Positions 56,168 through 64,000 of a DNA stretch of 64,000 bases are shown here, one piece after another (within the stretch, counting starts at the first letter, position 1; every line of letters starts with the position of its first letter). Below the pieces are notes generated by a model that was given only the letters and a program-made list of their open reading frames with translations, was not told where the DNA came from and searched no databases. The position numbers and the translations under genes were made by a program. The DNA is from Pelodictyon luteolum DSM 273 (lineage in GTDB: Bacteria > Bacteroidota > Chlorobiia > Chlorobiales > Chlorobiaceae), in assembly GCF_000012485.1 (NCBI RefSeq), contig NC_007512.1, positions 869,001-933,000 of the forward strand, written 5' to 3'.

Positions 56168-56251
56168 TGTGGCGGGCTGTGTGAGGGCCCATCTGACGGC
56201 CCGATGAGACGGGCAATGCAACTGCAATGCTATCAATGAATTACAGGGTAT

Positions 56252-57367
56252 ATGAACAACACTATGAGATTCTTCCCCGGACGTTCAGTGGCTCCGGCTC
56301 TTCTCGGCTTTGTGCTGCTCTTTTCGGGCTGCGGCCAGAAGGGTGGCGGACCGGGTATTGCGGAGCTGCCCGTCCTGACCCTCAAGCCTTCCGACGCAAG
56401 GGTCGAAAGCGCCTATCCCGCCGTTCTTGAGGGCCGGGTCAACGTTGAAATCCGTCCGAGGATCGACGGCACCCTGGAGAAGATCCATGTCGGGGAGGGC
56501 TCGTTCGTCAAGGCGGGCCAGCCGCTCTTCACCATTGATGACCGTAGCTACCGCCAGGCGTACATGGCTGCTGCGGCAGCCCGTGACGCCGCAAAAATCG
56601 ATGTGGACCGCCTGCTTCCGCTGGTGGAGCACAAGGTGGTTTCCGGGGTGCAGCTTGACGCCGCACGCGCGAAATTCCGTGCGGCCGATGCAGCCAGGGA
56701 GGCGGCACGGATCGACCTCGGCTACAGTGTCCTCCGCTCTCCCGTCAGCGGCTACGTGGGCATGATACCGTTCCGTATCGGAAGCCTTGTTTCGAGGAAC
56801 CAGACGGAGCGGCTGACCATCATCAGCGACAACAGCCGGGTACACGCGTATTTCAGCATGAGCGAATCGGACTTCCTTCGTTTCCGCAACGCCTACCCCG
56901 GACATACCATCCGGGAGAAGCTCCGGGCCGTGCCGGAGGTGCAGCTGCAGCTGTCGGACGGCAGCGGGTTTGCTGAAAAGGGCCGCCTCGAAACCCTCAG
57001 CGGCCTCTTCGATGCTGAAACCGGCTCCATCCGCCTCATGGCCTCATTCCCCAACCCCGACGGCCTGCTCCGTTCAGGCAATACCGGCCGTGTCGTCGTT
57101 CCCTCCATCTACCATGACGTGATCCTCGTTCCAGTGGCTGCCACCGTCGAACTGCAGGACAAGATCCTTGTCGCACTGCTCGACAAAGAGGGAAAACTCA
57201 AGCGCCGGCCGATAAAGGTCGAGGCCTTAAGCGGAAGCGACTATGTGGTGAGCTCGGGAGTGCGTGCGGGGGACCGGATCGTCACGGCCGGCTACGAGCG
57301 CCTCCCGGACGGCACCCCCGTCAAACCCGCCGCCCCGGCTCCCGCCGTATCGAAAGAGAAACCCTAA
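56252..57367 (+). CDS. RND efflux periplasmic adaptor (MFP)
   Basis: The 371-residue product is a predicted lipoprotein (LLFSGC lipobox near residue 25). It has the biotinyl-lipoyl half motifs (VNVEIRPRIDGTLEKIHVGEGSFVKAGQPLFTID), an alpha-hairpin region and a beta-barrel domain with YVGMIPFRIGSLVSRN. It should link the inner-membrane pump to the outer-membrane channel encoded next. Similar to AcrA/MexA. Start 56252 has AGGG three bases upstream. Confidence 0.9.
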   Translation: MNNTMRFFPGRSVAPALLGFVLLFSGCGQKGGGPGIAELPVLTLKPSDARVESAYPAVLEGRVNVEIRPRIDGTLEKIHVGEGSFVKAGQPLFTIDDRSYRQAYMAAAAARDAAKIDVDRLLPLVEHKVVSGVQLDAARAKFRAADAAREAARIDLGYSVLRSPVSGYVGMIPFRIGSLVSRNQTERLTIISDNSRVHAYFSMSESDFLRFRNAYPGHTIREKLRAVPEVQLQLSDGSGFAEKGRLETLSGLFDAETGSIRLMASFPNPDGLLRSGNTGRVVVPSIYHDVILVPVAATVELQDKILVALLDKEGKLKRRPIKVEALSGSDYVVSSGVRAGDRIVTAGYERLPDGTPVKPAAPAPAVSKEKP

Positions 57368-57391
57368 TGACCGCATCCATAGCTTCCGCTC

Positions 57392-60300
57392 ATGTTTGAA
57401 CGCTTCATAACACGGCCGGTTCTGGCCACGGTCATTTCGGTGATCCTCGTCATCCTCGGTCTCGTCGGAATGGTGCAGCTCTCCGTAACCCGCTTCCCTG
57501 ACATCGCTCCGCCGAGCGTCACGGTGACTGCCAGTTACCCCGGCGCCAGCGCCGAAACTGTCGGCCGCTCCGTCGCCCCCCCCCTTGAGGAGGCCATCAA
57601 CGGCGTCGAGAACATGACCTACATGACCTCGACCTCGGCCAACGACGGTTCACTCTCCATCAATGTGTTCTTCAAGCAGGGGACCAACGCCGACCAGGCC
57701 GCAGTCAACGTGCAGAACCGTGTGGCGCAGGCCACAAGCCGCCTGCCGGCCGAGGTGAACGAGATCGGCGTGTCGACCATCAAGCGCCAGAACAGCCAGA
57801 TCATGCTCGTGAACCTCTCGAGCAGCCGTGAGGAATACGACCAGACTTTTCTGCAGAACTATGCGAAGATCAACATCGTCGACGACCTTGCCCGTGTGCC
57901 GGGTGTGGGGCAGGTGTCGGTGTACGGGAACATGGACTACTCCATGCGCCTCTGGCTGCGTCCTGAAAAGATGGCGGCTTACGGGGTGAACCCGGATGAG
58001 GTCATGGCTGCAGTCAGGAGCCAGAACCTTGAGGCCGCTCCCGGTTCGTTCGGTGAGAGCGGAGGGACGTCGATGCAGTACACCATCAAATACCCCGGCA
58101 AGTTCGCCTACCCCGGGGAGTTTGAGCATATCGTCGTGAGGGCCAATCCCGATGGTTCCATCCTCCGGCTCGGGGACCTGGCCCGCGTGGAGTTCGGCGC
58201 ATACAGCTACGGGGTCAGGGTAAAGGCCAACGGAGATGCGGGCATTGTGCTTGCGGTCTACCAGGCTCCGGGTTCCAACGCCAACGAGGTCGAGACCCGC
58301 CTTCGCGAAGTTCTCAAAAAAGCCTCACACTCGTTGCCCGAGGGACTTTCCGTCTCCATTCCCTTCAGTTCCAAAAAGGTGGTCGATGAGTCGATCGAGC
58401 AGGTCCAGCACACCCTCATCGAGGCATTCCTCCTCGTCTTCCTCGTCGTGTTCCTTTTCCTTCAGGACTTCCGCTCGACCCTCATTCCGGCCATTGCCGT
58501 GCCGGTGGCCATTCTCGGCACGTTCTTCTTCATGAACCTGTTCGGGTTCTCCATCAACGTCCTCACCCTGTTCGGCCTCGTGCTCGCCATCGGCATCGTC
58601 GTCGACGACGCCATCGTGGTCGTTGAGGCCGTGCACGCCAAAATGGAGAAGACACACTGGCCGGCAACGGCAGCGACGGTGTCGGCCATGCGTGAAATCA
58701 CCACGGCCATCGTCACCATCACCCTCGTCATGGCCTCCGTTTTCCTTCCGGTGGGTTTCATGGAGGGATCGACCGGCGTTTTCTACCGCCAGTTCGCCTT
58801 CACGCTCGCCATCGCCATTTTGATCTCCGCACTCAACGCCCTGACCCTCAGCCCCGCCCTCTGCGCCCTGTTCCTCGGCGGACTGCACAGTACCGGCAAA
58901 GAGGAGGGAAAAGGCCACCGCTTCAGCGCCTTCCAGCGCCGTTTCTTTACCGGATTCAACAGCGGCTTCAATGCCCTCAAGCGGCGGTACCTCGGCCTGC
59001 TTCTCCTGCTTCTGCGCAGAAAAAGCGTCGCGCTCTCAGCACTCGGCCTCATCACCGTGCTCTCTTTATGGATGTTCAAAACCACACCGACCGGATTCAT
59101 CCCTGAAGAGGACAACGGGTTTGTGATCGTTTCCGTCTCGATGCCCGCCGGCGCTTCGCTTGAGCGTACAGAGGCGGTCATGGACCGAGCCGCAGTGATG
59201 CTCCGCTCCATGCCGGCAGTCGAACGGGTCATCTCGGTGGCCGGCATCAACATTCTTTCGCGCAGCTCGTCACCCTCCGCCGGCCTCATTTTCATGCAGC
59301 TGAAGGATCTCCATCTACGCGGACCCGGCGGGGACATCAAGAGTGTCATCGGCACCATCACCGGCAGTTTGTACTCCATCAAGGAGGGCTCGTTCTTTGC
59401 CCTCTCCATGCCAACCGTTCCAGGCTTCAGCACGGTCGGCGGCCTGGAGTTCGTCCTGCAGGACCGCAGCGGCGGCAGCCTCCAGAAATTCAGCGGCATC
59501 ACTGAAAGCTTCATCGGCAGCCTCATGCAGCGCCCGGAGATCGCGTTTGCCTTCACCACCTTCAACGCATCCTATCCCCAGTACTCGCTCGAAGTGGATG
59601 CGGCGCGGGCCAAGCGCATCGGGGTCGAAGTCAGCGATCTGCTGCGGGTGATGCAGGCATACTACGGCAGCATGCAGGCCTCCGACTTCAACCGGTTCGG
59701 CAAGTACTACCGGGTGGTCATGCAGGCCGAGCCGGACGCCCGGCGCGACCCTCAGTCACTCAGCGGCATCTTCGTGAAAAGCAGTTCCGGCAGTATGGTG
59801 CCGGTCAGCTCCCTCATTACCCTCAAACGGGTCTACGGCCCTGAATCGGTCGACCATTTCAACCTCTTCAACGCCATCCCCATCAACGCCGTCGTGAGTC
59901 CCGGCTACAGCACCGGCCAGGCCATCGCGGCCATCGGGGAGGTATCGGCCGCAACGCTGCCGACCGGGTTCACCTACGACTGGAAAGGACAGAGCCGTGA
60001 GGAGCTGGAGTCGAGCGGGGGACAGATGGCCATCTTCCTGCTCTCCGTCATTTTCGTCTACTTCCTGCTTTCCGCCCTCTACGAAAGCTATCTCCTGCCG
60101 CTCGCCGTCATGCTCTCCATACCGACCGGGCTTCTCGGCGTGTTTATCGGCATCAGGGCGGCCGGCATCGAGAACAACGTCTACGTGCAGGTGGCCATCA
60201 TCATGCTGATAGGGCTTCTGGCCAAAAACGCCATCCTCATCGTCGAGTTCGCCATGCAGCGCAGGATTGCGGGCATGTCGCTCGGCCGGGCGGCCATAGA

Positions 60301-60604
60301 GGGCGCCAAGGCCCGGCTCCGCCCCATTCTCATGACCTCCCTGGCGTTCGTCGCCGGCCTCCTGCCGCTGCTCTTCGTCACCGGCCCTGCAGCTGCCGGC
60401 AACCACTCCATCGGGGCGGCGGCCATCGGCGGCATGTTTGTCGGCATGGTGCTCGGCATTCTCGTCGTGCCGGTGCTCTTCGTGGTGTTCCAGCACCTGC
60501 AGGAGCGCCTGACGGGCCCGGCCGCCGTCATTGTCGAAGCAGGGGAACAGCTTGACTCGGTATTGGCCCGGGAGGGCACCCTAATAAAGGAGGATGAAGC
60601 ATGA
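57392..60604 (+). CDS. RND efflux pump, HAE1 family (AcrB-like)
   Basis: The 1070-residue product has the full RND layout: one N-terminal membrane segment, a periplasmic loop, segments 2-6, a second loop and segments 8-12. Visible are FITRPVLATVISVILVILG, the paired Asp of segment 4 in VLAIGIVVDDAIVVVEAVHAK, and LLAKNAILIVEFA with the Lys of segment 10. These proton-relay residues indicate an active proton-driven pump. The next gene overlaps its stop by four bases. Confidence 0.95.
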   Translation: MFERFITRPVLATVISVILVILGLVGMVQLSVTRFPDIAPPSVTVTASYPGASAETVGRSVAPPLEEAINGVENMTYMTSTSANDGSLSINVFFKQGTNADQAAVNVQNRVAQATSRLPAEVNEIGVSTIKRQNSQIMLVNLSSSREEYDQTFLQNYAKINIVDDLARVPGVGQVSVYGNMDYSMRLWLRPEKMAAYGVNPDEVMAAVRSQNLEAAPGSFGESGGTSMQYTIKYPGKFAYPGEFEHIVVRANPDGSILRLGDLARVEFGAYSYGVRVKANGDAGIVLAVYQAPGSNANEVETRLREVLKKASHSLPEGLSVSIPFSSKKVVDESIEQVQHTLIEAFLLVFLVVFLFLQDFRSTLIPAIAVPVAILGTFFFMNLFGFSINVLTLFGLVLAIGIVVDDAIVVVEAVHAKMEKTHWPATAATVSAMREITTAIVTITLVMASVFLPVGFMEGSTGVFYRQFAFTLAIAILISALNALTLSPALCALFLGGLHSTGKEEGKGHRFSAFQRRFFTGFNSGFNALKRRYLGLLLLLLRRKSVALSALGLITVLSLWMFKTTPTGFIPEEDNGFVIVSVSMPAGASLERTEAVMDRAAVMLRSMPAVERVISVAGINILSRSSSPSAGLIFMQLKDLHLRGPGGDIKSVIGTITGSLYSIKEGSFFALSMPTVPGFSTVGGLEFVLQDRSGGSLQKFSGITESFIGSLMQRPEIAFAFTTFNASYPQYSLEVDAARAKRIGVEVSDLLRVMQAYYGSMQASDFNRFGKYYRVVMQAEPDARRDPQSLSGIFVKSSSGSMVPVSSLITLKRVYGPESVDHFNLFNAIPINAVVSPGYSTGQAIAAIGEVSAATLPTGFTYDWKGQSREELESSGGQMAIFLLSVIFVYFLLSALYESYLLPLAVMLSIPTGLLGVFIGIRAAGIENNVYVQVAIIMLIGLLAKNAILIVEFAMQRRIAGMSLGRAAIEGAKARLRPILMTSLAFVAGLLPLLFVTGPAAAGNHSIGAAAIGGMFVGMVLGILVVPVLFVVFQHLQERLTGPAAVIVEAGEQLDSVLAREGTLIKEDEA

Positions 60605-62031
60605 AGAGCAGACTGCACCTAAGGCTTCAGGGGAGTGCGGCAACGATCCTCCTCCTTACAACGCTGCTTCTCGGCGGCTGCGGCGCCAGCGGCAGATTCC
60701 ACCGCCCCGATGCCGCCCTTCCGGCAGCATACAGGGGGGACGGCAGTGCGGCTTCAATGGCAGATACATCCGTAGCTCTCCTGCCATACAACCGGTTTTT
60801 CAGGGACTCCACGCTGGTTGGACTCGTCGACCGTGCAGTCGAGGGGAACCTTGACCTGCAGGTTGCCTTGAAAAACATCGATTATGCCCGCCAGACCCTC
60901 AATTCCGCACGCCTCGGTGTTCTGCCCGAGGTAAGCCTCGGCGTGTCCGCATCTTCCTCGCGCCCCTCCGACAACGGCCTCAACGCCGTGACATCCGGCG
61001 ACAAGACCGTCGAGGCCTTTACTGCCTCCGGCCGTGCTTCATGGGAGGTCGACATCTGGGGCAGGATCCGCAGCCGCAGGAAGTCGGCCCTTGCTTCCTA
61101 CCTCAAAACCGCCGAAGCCGCCAGGGCTGTCCGTACGCGGCTCGTCGCCGACGTGGCCGATACCTACTACTCGCTGCTTCTTTTCGATGCCCAGCTGGAA
61201 TCGTCCCGCCGCAACCTCGCCCTTGCCGACACCACCCTCACCATGATCCGCCTGCAATACGATGCCGGCCTCGTCACCTCTCTTGCTGTACAGCAGCAGG
61301 ATGCCGCACGCCAGAGCATCGCCCTCAGGGTTCCGGAACTCGAGCGGCAGGTCGCTGCCGCTGAAAACGCCCTCAGCATCCTCTGTGGTACCATGCCGGC
61401 TTCAGTCCGCCGGGGTGAGCCACTCTTCAGGACCGCCATCCGGGATGACCTCCCCGCAGGCGTTCCTGCCGCCCTGCTTGAGAACCGCCCCGATGTGAAG
61501 GGGGCTGAAATGGCGCTTCGTGCCGCCTATCAGGATGTCGAGGCGGCACGCTCTTCGCTATACCCCTCCATAACCCTCACCGCCGAAGGCGGCCTCAACG
61601 CACTCCGGGCATCCGACTGGTTCACTACACCCGGCTCGCTGTTCGGGCTTGTAGGCGGTGCGGTGCTGCAGCCTGTCTTCCAGCAGGGGAAACTGCAGGC
61701 TCTGCTCCGTCAGGCAAAAATCCGCAACCTCCAGGCCGAGCTGGCGTTCCGCCAGTCGGTGCTCCGGGCAGTCGGGGAGGTGTCCGACGCGCTTGTTGCG
61801 CTCCGCAAGATCCAGGAAGGGGAAACGATCGCCGCCCGCCGTGCCGCTTCGCTCGAGACGGCCGTATCCAATGCCTCCATGCTCTTCAAAAGCGGCCTTG
61901 CGACCTATCTCGAAGTGATGCAGGCCGAAGAGAGCGCCCTGCAGGCCGAGCTTGAGCTGGCCGACATCCGGCGCCGGCACCTGTCGGCAATGGCCGAGCT
62001 GTACCGTGCACTCGGTGGCGGGTGGCGCTGA
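60601..62031 (+). CDS. NodT-type outer-membrane efflux lipoprotein
   Basis: The 476-residue product has a lipobox (LLGGC), and OEP repeats typical of TolC/OprM-like channels: LVDRAVEGNLDLQVALKNIDYARQTLNSARLGVLPEVSLG and LLENRPDVKGAEMALRAAYQDVEAARSSLYPSITL. It completes a tripartite efflux system with the two preceding genes; ATGA overlap shows coupling. Confidence 0.93.
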   Translation: MKSRLHLRLQGSAATILLLTTLLLGGCGASGRFHRPDAALPAAYRGDGSAASMADTSVALLPYNRFFRDSTLVGLVDRAVEGNLDLQVALKNIDYARQTLNSARLGVLPEVSLGVSASSSRPSDNGLNAVTSGDKTVEAFTASGRASWEVDIWGRIRSRRKSALASYLKTAEAARAVRTRLVADVADTYYSLLLFDAQLESSRRNLALADTTLTMIRLQYDAGLVTSLAVQQQDAARQSIALRVPELERQVAAAENALSILCGTMPASVRRGEPLFRTAIRDDLPAGVPAALLENRPDVKGAEMALRAAYQDVEAARSSLYPSITLTAEGGLNALRASDWFTTPGSLFGLVGGAVLQPVFQQGKLQALLRQAKIRNLQAELAFRQSVLRAVGEVSDALVALRKIQEGETIAARRAASLETAVSNASMLFKSGLATYLEVMQAEESALQAELELADIRRRHLSAMAELYRALGGGWR

Positions 62032-62166
62032 AGGGGGTGTGCCGGGGTGAACGCATTTGCCCGTTACGATGTTCTTTAGAGGGAGAGTGTTTGGTATGAG
62101 GGCCCCCGGGGTCGGACGATAAGCCCTCCCCTACATCTTTACAGTAATAATCAGAAGGAATCGGTG

Positions 62167-62967
62167 ATGACTCAGGTGGAATACAACGCGACGGTAAGCA
62201 GGAAAGTCATGGTAACGCCCGACATCATGATGCTGGCGCTTGTGACCGATACCCCGCGAAACGGAGCCGAAGCCGGCCAGTACCTCCTGCTCGGGCTCTA
62301 CGGCAGAGCACCGCGCTCATCGAATTCCCTCCCGGAATACCCTCCGGTCGCCGACGACCACCTCATCCACCGTCCTTACGCCATCGCATCGCTCTCAACC
62401 CAGACTTCACAGTTCGAGTTCTTCATCTCGCAGGTGAAATCCGGCGAGCTCTCCCCGCGCCTCTTCAACCTTCAGCCGGCTGACCGCCTGCACGTCGGAG
62501 AGAGCATCAAGGGATCGTTTCTCCTCAACGACACACCCGACGGGAGCGATATCATCATGATCGCTACCGGAACAGGCATCGCCCCCTACATCAGTTTTCT
62601 CCGCACGCATATTGCCGAGCGCCCTGAAAGCAAGATGATCGTCATTCAGGGTGCGGCGCATCTGGAGGACCTCGGATACTTCAGCGAACTGGCCTTCCTT
62701 GAGAAAACCTACCCGAACTTTTTCTATGTCCCCACCCTCACCGACCCCGACAGCAGATGGCTCGGTCAGCGGGCTTCGATAGAAGAGCTGCTTGAAAACG
62801 ATTTTCTCCAGAACGGCTTCAACATCACCCCTGATCCGGAGTGGACCCACTTCTTCATTTCCGGCAAGCCCGACATGGTCGTCCGGATATCGCAGTGGCT
62901 CGAAGGGTTCGGCTACAGCCGCCACCATCCCGATGCACCGGGTGAGTACTATATCGAAGAGTACTGA
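62167..62967 (+). CDS. Ferredoxin/flavodoxin-NADP+ reductase
   Basis: The 266-residue FAD enzyme has the FNR motifs HRPYAIASLS (FAD binding), GELSPRLFNL, IMIATGTGIAPYISFLR (nicotinamide site) and a C-terminal GEYYIEEY aromatic end. It resembles the bacterial Fpr type rather than the thioredoxin-reductase-like FNR found elsewhere in green sulfur bacteria. ATG at 62167 was preferred to GTG at 62164; AAGGAA lies upstream. Confidence 0.88.
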   Translation: MTQVEYNATVSRKVMVTPDIMMLALVTDTPRNGAEAGQYLLLGLYGRAPRSSNSLPEYPPVADDHLIHRPYAIASLSTQTSQFEFFISQVKSGELSPRLFNLQPADRLHVGESIKGSFLLNDTPDGSDIIMIATGTGIAPYISFLRTHIAERPESKMIVIQGAAHLEDLGYFSELAFLEKTYPNFFYVPTLTDPDSRWLGQRASIEELLENDFLQNGFNITPDPEWTHFFISGKPDMVVRISQWLEGFGYSRHHPDAPGEYYIEEY

Positions 62968-62980
62968 GACCTTCCCGACA

Positions 62981-63013
62981 GCGGGCGGCAGGGCCGCCGC
63001 CCGGGTTCTGTTT
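62981..63013 (+). terminator. GC-rich hairpin after the FNR gene
   Basis: GGGCGGC and GCCGCC(GCCC) can pair just past the FNR stop, followed by GGGTTCTGTTT. Likely a terminator, with a short T tract. Confidence 0.5.
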
Positions 63014-63109
63014 CCCTGCATTTTCTCCTGTATATGATCCGTACTTTGTATATTAAAGTATTGTGGTGCCGCAGTTTCATGAGCAACCGATAACTGGAGG
63101 GAATCCATC

Positions 63110-63340
63110 ATGTTGAAAGAAGCCGCAGGAGCAGCCGGAGGCGCCCTGCTTTTTTCGCCGCTCGCCATGCCGTTCGTCCTGCACGGAGTTGCAGGGCTTC
63201 TGGTCGGCGGCGCAGGGCTCTATGCCGCTGACTCGATGCTCAAGCAGGTCATGGACGCCACCGCGAAGCAGAAAGGACGTCCGGAACCCGCTGAACGTGT
63301 CGTCCAGCACGTCCGGACACCGGGAGAGGAGGGGGAGTGA
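63110..63340 (+). CDS. Small membrane protein, unknown
   Basis: The 76-residue product has a glycine-rich hydrophobic N-terminal two-thirds (ALLFSPLAMPFVLHGVAGLLVGGAGLYAA) and a charged tail. GGAGGGAA lies seven bases before the ATG. It is short but has a good ribosome site and a following terminator, so it is likely real. No family recognised. Confidence 0.65.
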   Translation: MLKEAAGAAGGALLFSPLAMPFVLHGVAGLLVGGAGLYAADSMLKQVMDATAKQKGRPEPAERVVQHVRTPGEEGE

Positions 63341-63351
63341 AGCGCGCCATC

Positions 63352-63392
63352 GGCGGTTAGCGGCCTGCAGCGCGCAGTCCGCCCTTTTTTTT
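63352..63392 (+). terminator. Terminator before the peroxidase gene
   Basis: GGCGG (63352-63356) can pair with CCGCC (63379-63383), with alternative GCGCGC pairing inside, followed by a run of eight T at 63385-63392. It ends the small-protein transcript. Confidence 0.6.
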
Positions 63393-63461
63393 GTTTTCAT
63401 GATCCGGCCCAGGGCGTCCATGCCCGGGCTTTCCGGCATGCGTGTTGCTGCCGGCGCGCTC

Positions 63462-64000
63462 ATGAATTTGAAAAAACTCAAGAAGCACATCACCATGAAC
63501 GCAACGTCACGGTTGTTTGCGGCAGCGGCTTTTTCAGTCCTCGCAGCCTGCTCCGAGGGGGGACAGACCCCCCGGTCTTCCTCCCTCCGCAGCGAACCGG
63601 TTGCCCCTGTGGCTGCAGCCAGGGTCGATGACCCTGAACTCGTAGAGCTTGGCAGGAAGCTCTATTTCGATCCGCGTCTCTCGAAGTCCGGGTTCATTTC
63701 CTGCAATTCCTGCCACAACCTCAGCATGGGCGGCAGCGACAACCTGAAGAGCTCCATCGGCCATAACTGGTCGAAAGGGCCGATCAATGCACCCACCGTG
63801 CTCAACTCGAGCATGAACCTCGCACAGTTCTGGGACGGCCGTGCCAAAGACCTGCAGGAGCAGGCCGGCGGCCCGATTGCCAACCCCGGTGAAATGGCTT
63901 TCACCCACAAGCTGGCTGTCGACATGCTTCTCTCCATACCAGCCTATGTCGATGAGTTCAGGGAGGTGTTCGGTGCGGAGGGTATTGATATCAAGAAGGT
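63462..64000 (+). CDS. Di-heme cytochrome c peroxidase (5' part)
   Basis: The frame runs off the right edge. A lipobox-like signal (FAAAAFSVLAAC) is followed by LVELGRKLYFDPRLSKSGFISCNSCHNLSMGG, where CNSCH binds the first (low-potential) heme, and GHNWSKGPINAPTVLNSS, RAKDLQEQAGGPIANPGEM. This is the MauG/CcpA-type peroxidase that reduces hydrogen peroxide in the periplasm. The second heme motif lies beyond the window. The ATG at 63495 is an alternative start with AAGAAG upstream. Confidence 0.9.
   Translation, partial: MNLKKLKKHITMNATSRLFAAAAFSVLAACSEGGQTPRSSSLRSEPVAPVAAARVDDPELVELGRKLYFDPRLSKSGFISCNSCHNLSMGGSDNLKSSIGHNWSKGPINAPTVLNSSMNLAQFWDGRAKDLQEQAGGPIANPGEMAFTHKLAVDMLLSIPAYVDEFREVFGAEGIDIKK

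Noticed and set aside
57576-57584. C9 run in the RND pump gene as a phase-variation tract
   Set aside because: It falls in a conserved Ala-Pro-Pro-Leu segment of the family, so the run is explained by codon choice.

Overview
The window looks like chromosomal DNA of a green sulfur bacterium (Chlorobiaceae), most like the moderately GC-rich Chlorobium/Pelodictyon group. The main reason is a compact Mg-chelatase block (bchI-bchD-bchH type) whose large subunit is one of the paralogs typical of this family. The assignment to family is inferred from gene content; no database was searched.

Layout. Bases 1-3700 hold the end of a CPBP-type membrane protease and a cluster of small, predicted secreted proteins of unknown function. 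The cluster contains paralogs, one truncated copy and one copy broken by a single in-frame stop. Bases 3700-22650 form a long Wzx/Wzy-type exopolysaccharide (EPS) operon. It is preceded by a near-perfect sigma-54 promoter and by GTCTC repeats that may bind an enhancer-binding protein. In order it encodes an SLBB export protein, a Wzc-like tyrosine kinase, the initiating sugar-phosphate transferase, a sugar aminotransferase, a flippase, a WbqC-like protein, several glycosyltransferases, an O-methyltransferase, a polymerase/ligase, a radical SAM protein, a PLP-enzyme-like protein and a VanZ-like protein. The same GTCTC-type repeat, in the opposite orientation, lies about 100 bp upstream of a weaker sigma-54-like site before the secreted-protein genes. 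Secreted proteins and EPS may therefore be co-regulated.

Bases 22800-31000 are mostly housekeeping: an unknown protein, a Uup-like ABC-F ATPase, prolyl oligopeptidase, a repeat-tailed secreted protein, an RluD-type pseudouridine synthase and dihydrolipoyl dehydrogenase. Bases 31176-38150 are the Mg-chelatase genes of bacteriochlorophyll synthesis. guaB (IMP dehydrogenase) follows on the other strand. Three serine tRNAs in a row (GGA, UGA and GCU anticodons) occupy 39983-40348.

Immediately after these tRNAs is a decayed island: a phage/island integrase remnant with a frameshift and a stop, fused to an RloA ATPase that lacks its Walker A half, then an RloB gene cut by a stop. This is the relic of an AbiL/RloAB-type anti-phage module. 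A SAM methyltransferase follows.

Bases 43225-52430 are a tad (Flp pilus) locus read leftwards, from the Flp pilin through CpaB, CpaC secretin, TadE, TadG, CpaE/TadZ, CpaF/TadA, TadB and TadC to the prepilin peptidase. Bases 53352-64000 carry an amino-acid permease, Ogt DNA repair protein, an AraC regulator next to a complete RND efflux operon (adaptor, HAE1 pump, NodT-type outer-membrane channel), a ferredoxin-NADP reductase, a small membrane protein and the 5' part of a di-heme cytochrome c peroxidase. No CRISPR array, rRNA gene or intact insertion sequence was seen.
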